Part shown: piece after piece, positions 60,597 through 64,000 of the stretch | Layout: the number at the start of each line of letters is the position of its first letter | How positions within the stretch are numbered: position 1 is the first letter of the stretch | Assembly: GCF_000005505.3 (NCBI RefSeq) | Contig: NC_016133.3 | Location: forward strand, 34,434,737-34,498,736 | DNA length: 64,000 bases | Direction of reading: 5' to 3' | DNA from: Brachypodium distachyon | Taxonomy: Eukaryota; Streptophyta; Magnoliopsida; Poales; Poaceae | Made by a program: the position numbers and the translations under genes | The notes under the pieces: generated by a model | Told to the model about the DNA's origin: nothing | Seen by the model: the letters and a program-made list of their open reading frames with translations, nothing else | Database searches by the model: none

Positions 60597-62403
60597 TCGT
60601 GACACCACCACGATGCGCCTCGTCGGCGGAGCGGCCTGTGAGATTCGCCCGCCCCAGATGCTTCCGCTGGCCAGCGGGAAGGACAAACGACGTCTGCTGC
60701 CACCGCCGTGCGCTTGCCGCCCGCTCCTCGTCCTCCGCTGCAGCCGTCTTCGAGCGCGGGGTGCCGCCCCATTCCCATGTCTCGGTGCCGACCTCGTTAG
60801 GTCCTCCGGCCACCACCGCCCGGCGCACCCTGTTCTTCCAAATCCTGCTTCTTGGCGACATGACGGCTCCGGAATCACTGAAATCGGGCGCATCTATCTC
60901 ATCCCGATTCTCCTCCTTCCCGATCTACCACTCCCTCTCCCGATTGACCGCGCCGTCGGCGGCTTTCCTGCTGCAGGCGGCGAAGGGGGAGACTAGAAAC
61001 TGCTGCTGCGGCGGCTTCTAGGTACGTGGGCATCGGCGAAGGCTAGGGAGCGAAGGAGGAGGTGTCTGGGAACTGAGAGCTGAAGATTGTACTCTGCTTT
61101 GCTCGTTTTCTTCTTGAAATGTGTTGTGCTCGTTTTCTGCATGGAAGGCTGGCGATTGTGCTGTTCTTCGTCTTGAAAGGTGAAGGTATAATACTTGTAT
61201 CCAATTGTCTTGGTTGCAGCTCTAATTCTTGAATCAAAATTGAGGGCATGTGGAATTTCCGCTTGAATCAAAATTCAGTTTGTAGCCAACTGTCATGTTG
61301 TCGTGTCGATCTCCTTAGAAGAAGTTAGACTAGATTTAGAAACAGCGTTAAACATCAGAAAATTGAATTCCAATGTTACAATCATATTGGGTACTCCTTT
61401 GTTCCATCAGTGTGTATGTTGTCGCAGTGAACAAACAAGTGCAAAAGTTACTTCTCACGGTGCTGCAGAAACTGTCAGGTGTAGGCTATTAACCAAGCTG
61501 AACATTGCGGCACTGCTGAAATCTTTTTTATTTCACTCCATCTTTTCATCTCAGAGATAATCAGGCTTTGCTTTGCATTTGAGTTAAATACCTGAATGCA
61601 CCACTGAACATATTGCCCTTTCCAGTTTGGTGTTCAGACAAATTGATGCATTCTTAGAACACCAAATTGATGCATTCTTATTTTGTTTAGAAGAAAATGG
61701 TTTTTTGTACTGTCCATTTGAATTTATCTGTGATTGTGCTTTAATAGGAACAAGGATTCTATGAGTTCTTCATCGATAGTCCATCATATTGCTGACGCTC
61801 TTGAGTTTACATGCTTTATGATGATACATCTATTTTGCTTCCGTGAAACCGGCGTTAGATGCAAGCTTTCGTAAAGAAAATATGAAACATATTTTGCTTC
61901 CGTGAAACTGGCGTTAGGTACAACACATACATTGGTTCCCTAAGTTTAATGATGTTTCGAGCCGGCGGTAGAAGTGTCGATCTTTCCATTTCATTCTTAT
62001 GTTTTGTTGCGTCCGATCCAACCATGTTTTTTTTTCTTTTGTACGTTCCAATTAATATAAATTTATGCTAGATTTTAAGTTCTGTTTCTACATGTTTATG
62101 GCTTATCACTTGAGATGCAAGATTAGGTGCTTGACGAGCTGTGAGTGACGATAGATATTATGTAAATGCAGAGGATGCTAAATTGTTGAATCATGTAAGT
62201 AAATAGTGAGATGATAGTTAACTAATCATCGGTTCATCACTGATCACTTGACAAGCTTTATCCATCCAGATAGTCGTTTGTGAACTATAATAATTTTTAT
62301 TAGTATTTACATGTCTAATTTTGTTTTACCGTTGCGACGCACGTTCATTCTGCCAGTACTTAACATTTCCTGGGGAGATTTTCACCTACGATCGCATATA
62401 CAG
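60597..62403. other. Intergenic, no recognised gene
   Basis: The first 430 bp are GC-rich with open frames on both strands but no recognised domain. The rest is AT-rich. CAAATTGATGCATTCTTA is repeated (61638, 61663), as is ATTTTGCTTCCGTGAAAC (61831, 61892). A Helitron-like phrase CCGTTGCGACGCACG lies at 62330. Confidence 0.45.
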
Positions 62404-62405
62404 TA

Positions 62406-62492
62406 CTCCCTCCGTTGTATCTAGACACTTTTTAAAAATAGATACATCCATTTTTGAGCAAATTTGAGACAAGAATTATGGAACGGAGTGAA
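62406..62492. mobile_element. Stowaway MITE
   Basis: TA-flanked, with left end CTCCCTCCGTTGTATCTAGA and right end TTATGGAACGGAGTGA. The inner arms carry GATACATCC and AAATTTGAGACAAG. Confidence 0.8.
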
Positions 62493-62779
62493 TACATGAG
62501 AGGAACCTTGTTTGGTTTGTTTCATGGATTGCCCACATGAGCAGGTGAGAGATGAGCTGTTGCTGGGCATTAATGGGTTGGAAGGTACAACAGGTATAGT
62601 CGCTCCTGACTTTGGTTTTCACTTCCACTGTGGTGAATTGCTGCGGAACAATTGTTGTTTTTCTCTCGTTTTAAATCAGCAGTCTTTGACGGTAGCACAA
62701 AATAATTACTGGTTTCGTATGTTGTTGAACTACTAGTCTTTGATGGTAGTAAAAAATAAGTATGAATAATGGGCAAGAA

Positions 62780-64000
62780 ATATTTTTTTCTAGAATACAT
62801 CCAAACAGATGTATCATCCATTAAAGAAGAAGACTGCGACGTAGTTACAACCCTTTTGGGCTTAGGTTCCTATTACAACCTAGCCAATGTCTCTCCACGG
62901 AAATCCACTCAACGGAAATAAACTAAAACTAACACCTATCAACCCCGCATTCTTCCAACTCAACCCCTCAACCCAAATGTCGCGTAAGATCGAGTCCATG
63001 CAGGGTCACACTCCGTCGAAAACAATCCGGTTCCTATGCTTCCAGATCGACCAGAACACTAGAGTCGAGCTCGTCGCCAGGTCCTTCCTCGGTTGGCCTC
63101 GAACCTGAATCTCCAACCATCATGAGGCCAACCCTGAATCCTCATCAGGCATCCACTGAACCGCACCCCAACCACAGAGCACCTTCCACCAAATCTCCCT
63201 TGCCATGACACAACCCAAAAGGAGATGGTTGATCGTCTCCGGCTCTTGGTCGCAAAGAGGACAACGAGGCGGGTGATTGAGTCCCCTCCTCTCCAACCTG
63301 TCAGACGTCCAACAGCGATCACGACATGCGAGCCACAGGAAGAATTTACACGGTGCCTTGGATTTCCAAACAGATCAGCACACATCCACTGCTCGCGGCC
63401 CTCAAACAGGCCGTGGTAGGCCGAGCGAGCCGTGTAACTGCCGGATTCCGACCAAGCCCAACGAGTCAAATCCTCCTCCTCGCGCAGTTCAACCTGCCCA
63501 ACGCAATCCCAAAGCGCCAAGAACTCTTGAAGGCCCATTTGGTTCAAGTTTGGGCCGAAGGACCTGGCCCACGCATTGTTAGTTAGGCCCGCATCCACCA
63601 TCAGGTCCCTCCTTCTACAGGCCGCGAAGACAGTTGATGCCAGGTCACACGGTCGCGAACCCTAGAGCCAAGGGTCAGTCCAGAAGAACGTCCTCTCGCC
63701 GTTCCCCAGCACCATTTTGCAAGCCGCCTCAAAAATATCATCTGACTGCCGCGGGACCGAGATTTGCAGATCCTTCCAAGGTCGTTCAGGCTCAGAACGC
63801 GCCAGCCAGCACCATCTAGTCTGAAGAGCAACATTGAGCAGCCGCAGGTTTGGGATACCTAGGCCACCCCACCTCATAGGCGCGCACACTTGATCCCACG
63901 CCACCTTGCAGTGGCCGCTCTTCGCCTCCCTCTGTCCCTTCCACAAGAAGCCTCTGCAAATCTTGTTAATACAGTTGATTGTCTTCATAGGAAGGTCCAG
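62780..64000 (-). mobile_element. LINE, 3' part, running out of the window
   Basis: Minus-strand frames encode the C-terminal part of a plant LINE ORF2. Near 63980 there is INKICRGFLWKGQREAKSG, then MRWGGLGIPNLRLLNVALQ and ERTFFWTDPWL. Next come NLNQMGLQEFLALWDCV and GSYTARSAYHGLFEGREQW. After a frameshift the zf-RVT region follows, with CKFFLWLACRDRCWTSDRL, CPLCDQEPETINHLLLGC and AREIWW. In-frame breaks near 63335 and 63640 show that it is dead. The 3' end is probably at the T-run near 62783 (poly-A on its own strand). The reverse transcriptase core lies beyond the window. Confidence 0.85.

Overview
This is a nuclear genome segment from a grass (Poaceae). The evidence is GC-rich first exons on spliced genes, many Stowaway MITEs, grass LTR-retrotransposon families, and gene families with the usual plant exon structure. 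A nested solo LTR looks like the Angela/BARE type, which leans towards a pooid grass. The species cannot be fixed from the sequence alone. Every protein gene listed is intron-bearing except one orphan, so exon limits below were read from GT/AG borders and phase agreement.

Layout. 1-7.5 kb: a four-exon RPB10 gene (minus strand) carrying a LINE fragment in its second intron, two Helitron-like termini, a Mutator-type MITE with a perfect 9-bp duplication, and a Stowaway element. 8.8-13.0 kb: a nine-exon brassinosteroid-signalling kinase (BSK) gene. 16.0-17.2 kb: a three-exon GH19 chitinase without a hevein domain. 18.3-29.9 kb: an 11.5-kb Ty3/Gypsy element of the Tat type in minus orientation. 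It has lost protease and reverse transcriptase but keeps gag, RNase H, integrase and a spliced antisense gene with its own TATA box.

31.6-44.8 kb: a tandem pair of strictosidine synthase-like (SSL) genes. The second has a 7.5-kb first intron (0.58 kb in the first), filled by two Stowaway MITEs and a 6.3-kb Ty1/Copia element that is itself interrupted by a 1.36-kb solo LTR. Its coding sequence is still open, but a Helitron-like insertion replaces the TATA region seen in the first copy.

45.6-46.5 kb: an orphan single-exon ORF. 48.9-52.2 kb: two phi-class glutathione S-transferase genes in tandem (minus), the second apparently degenerate in its glutathione-site region. 56.2-59.1 kb: a five-exon WD40 gene of the DCAF8 type. 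59.8-60.6 kb: a probable solo Gypsy LTR. 62.8-64.0 kb: the 3' part of a LINE, running off the window.

The genes do not form a pathway. They are ordinary grass housekeeping and defence/detoxification genes (RNA polymerase subunit, receptor-kinase scaffold, chitinase, SSLs, GSTs, CUL4 adaptor) separated by transposon debris. The two tandem pairs look like local duplications in which one member is decaying or acquiring transposon load. I found no convincing new biological system. The most unusual points are the RPB10 zinc-ligand substitution, the antisense gene in the Gypsy element, and the transposon-loaded SSL copy.
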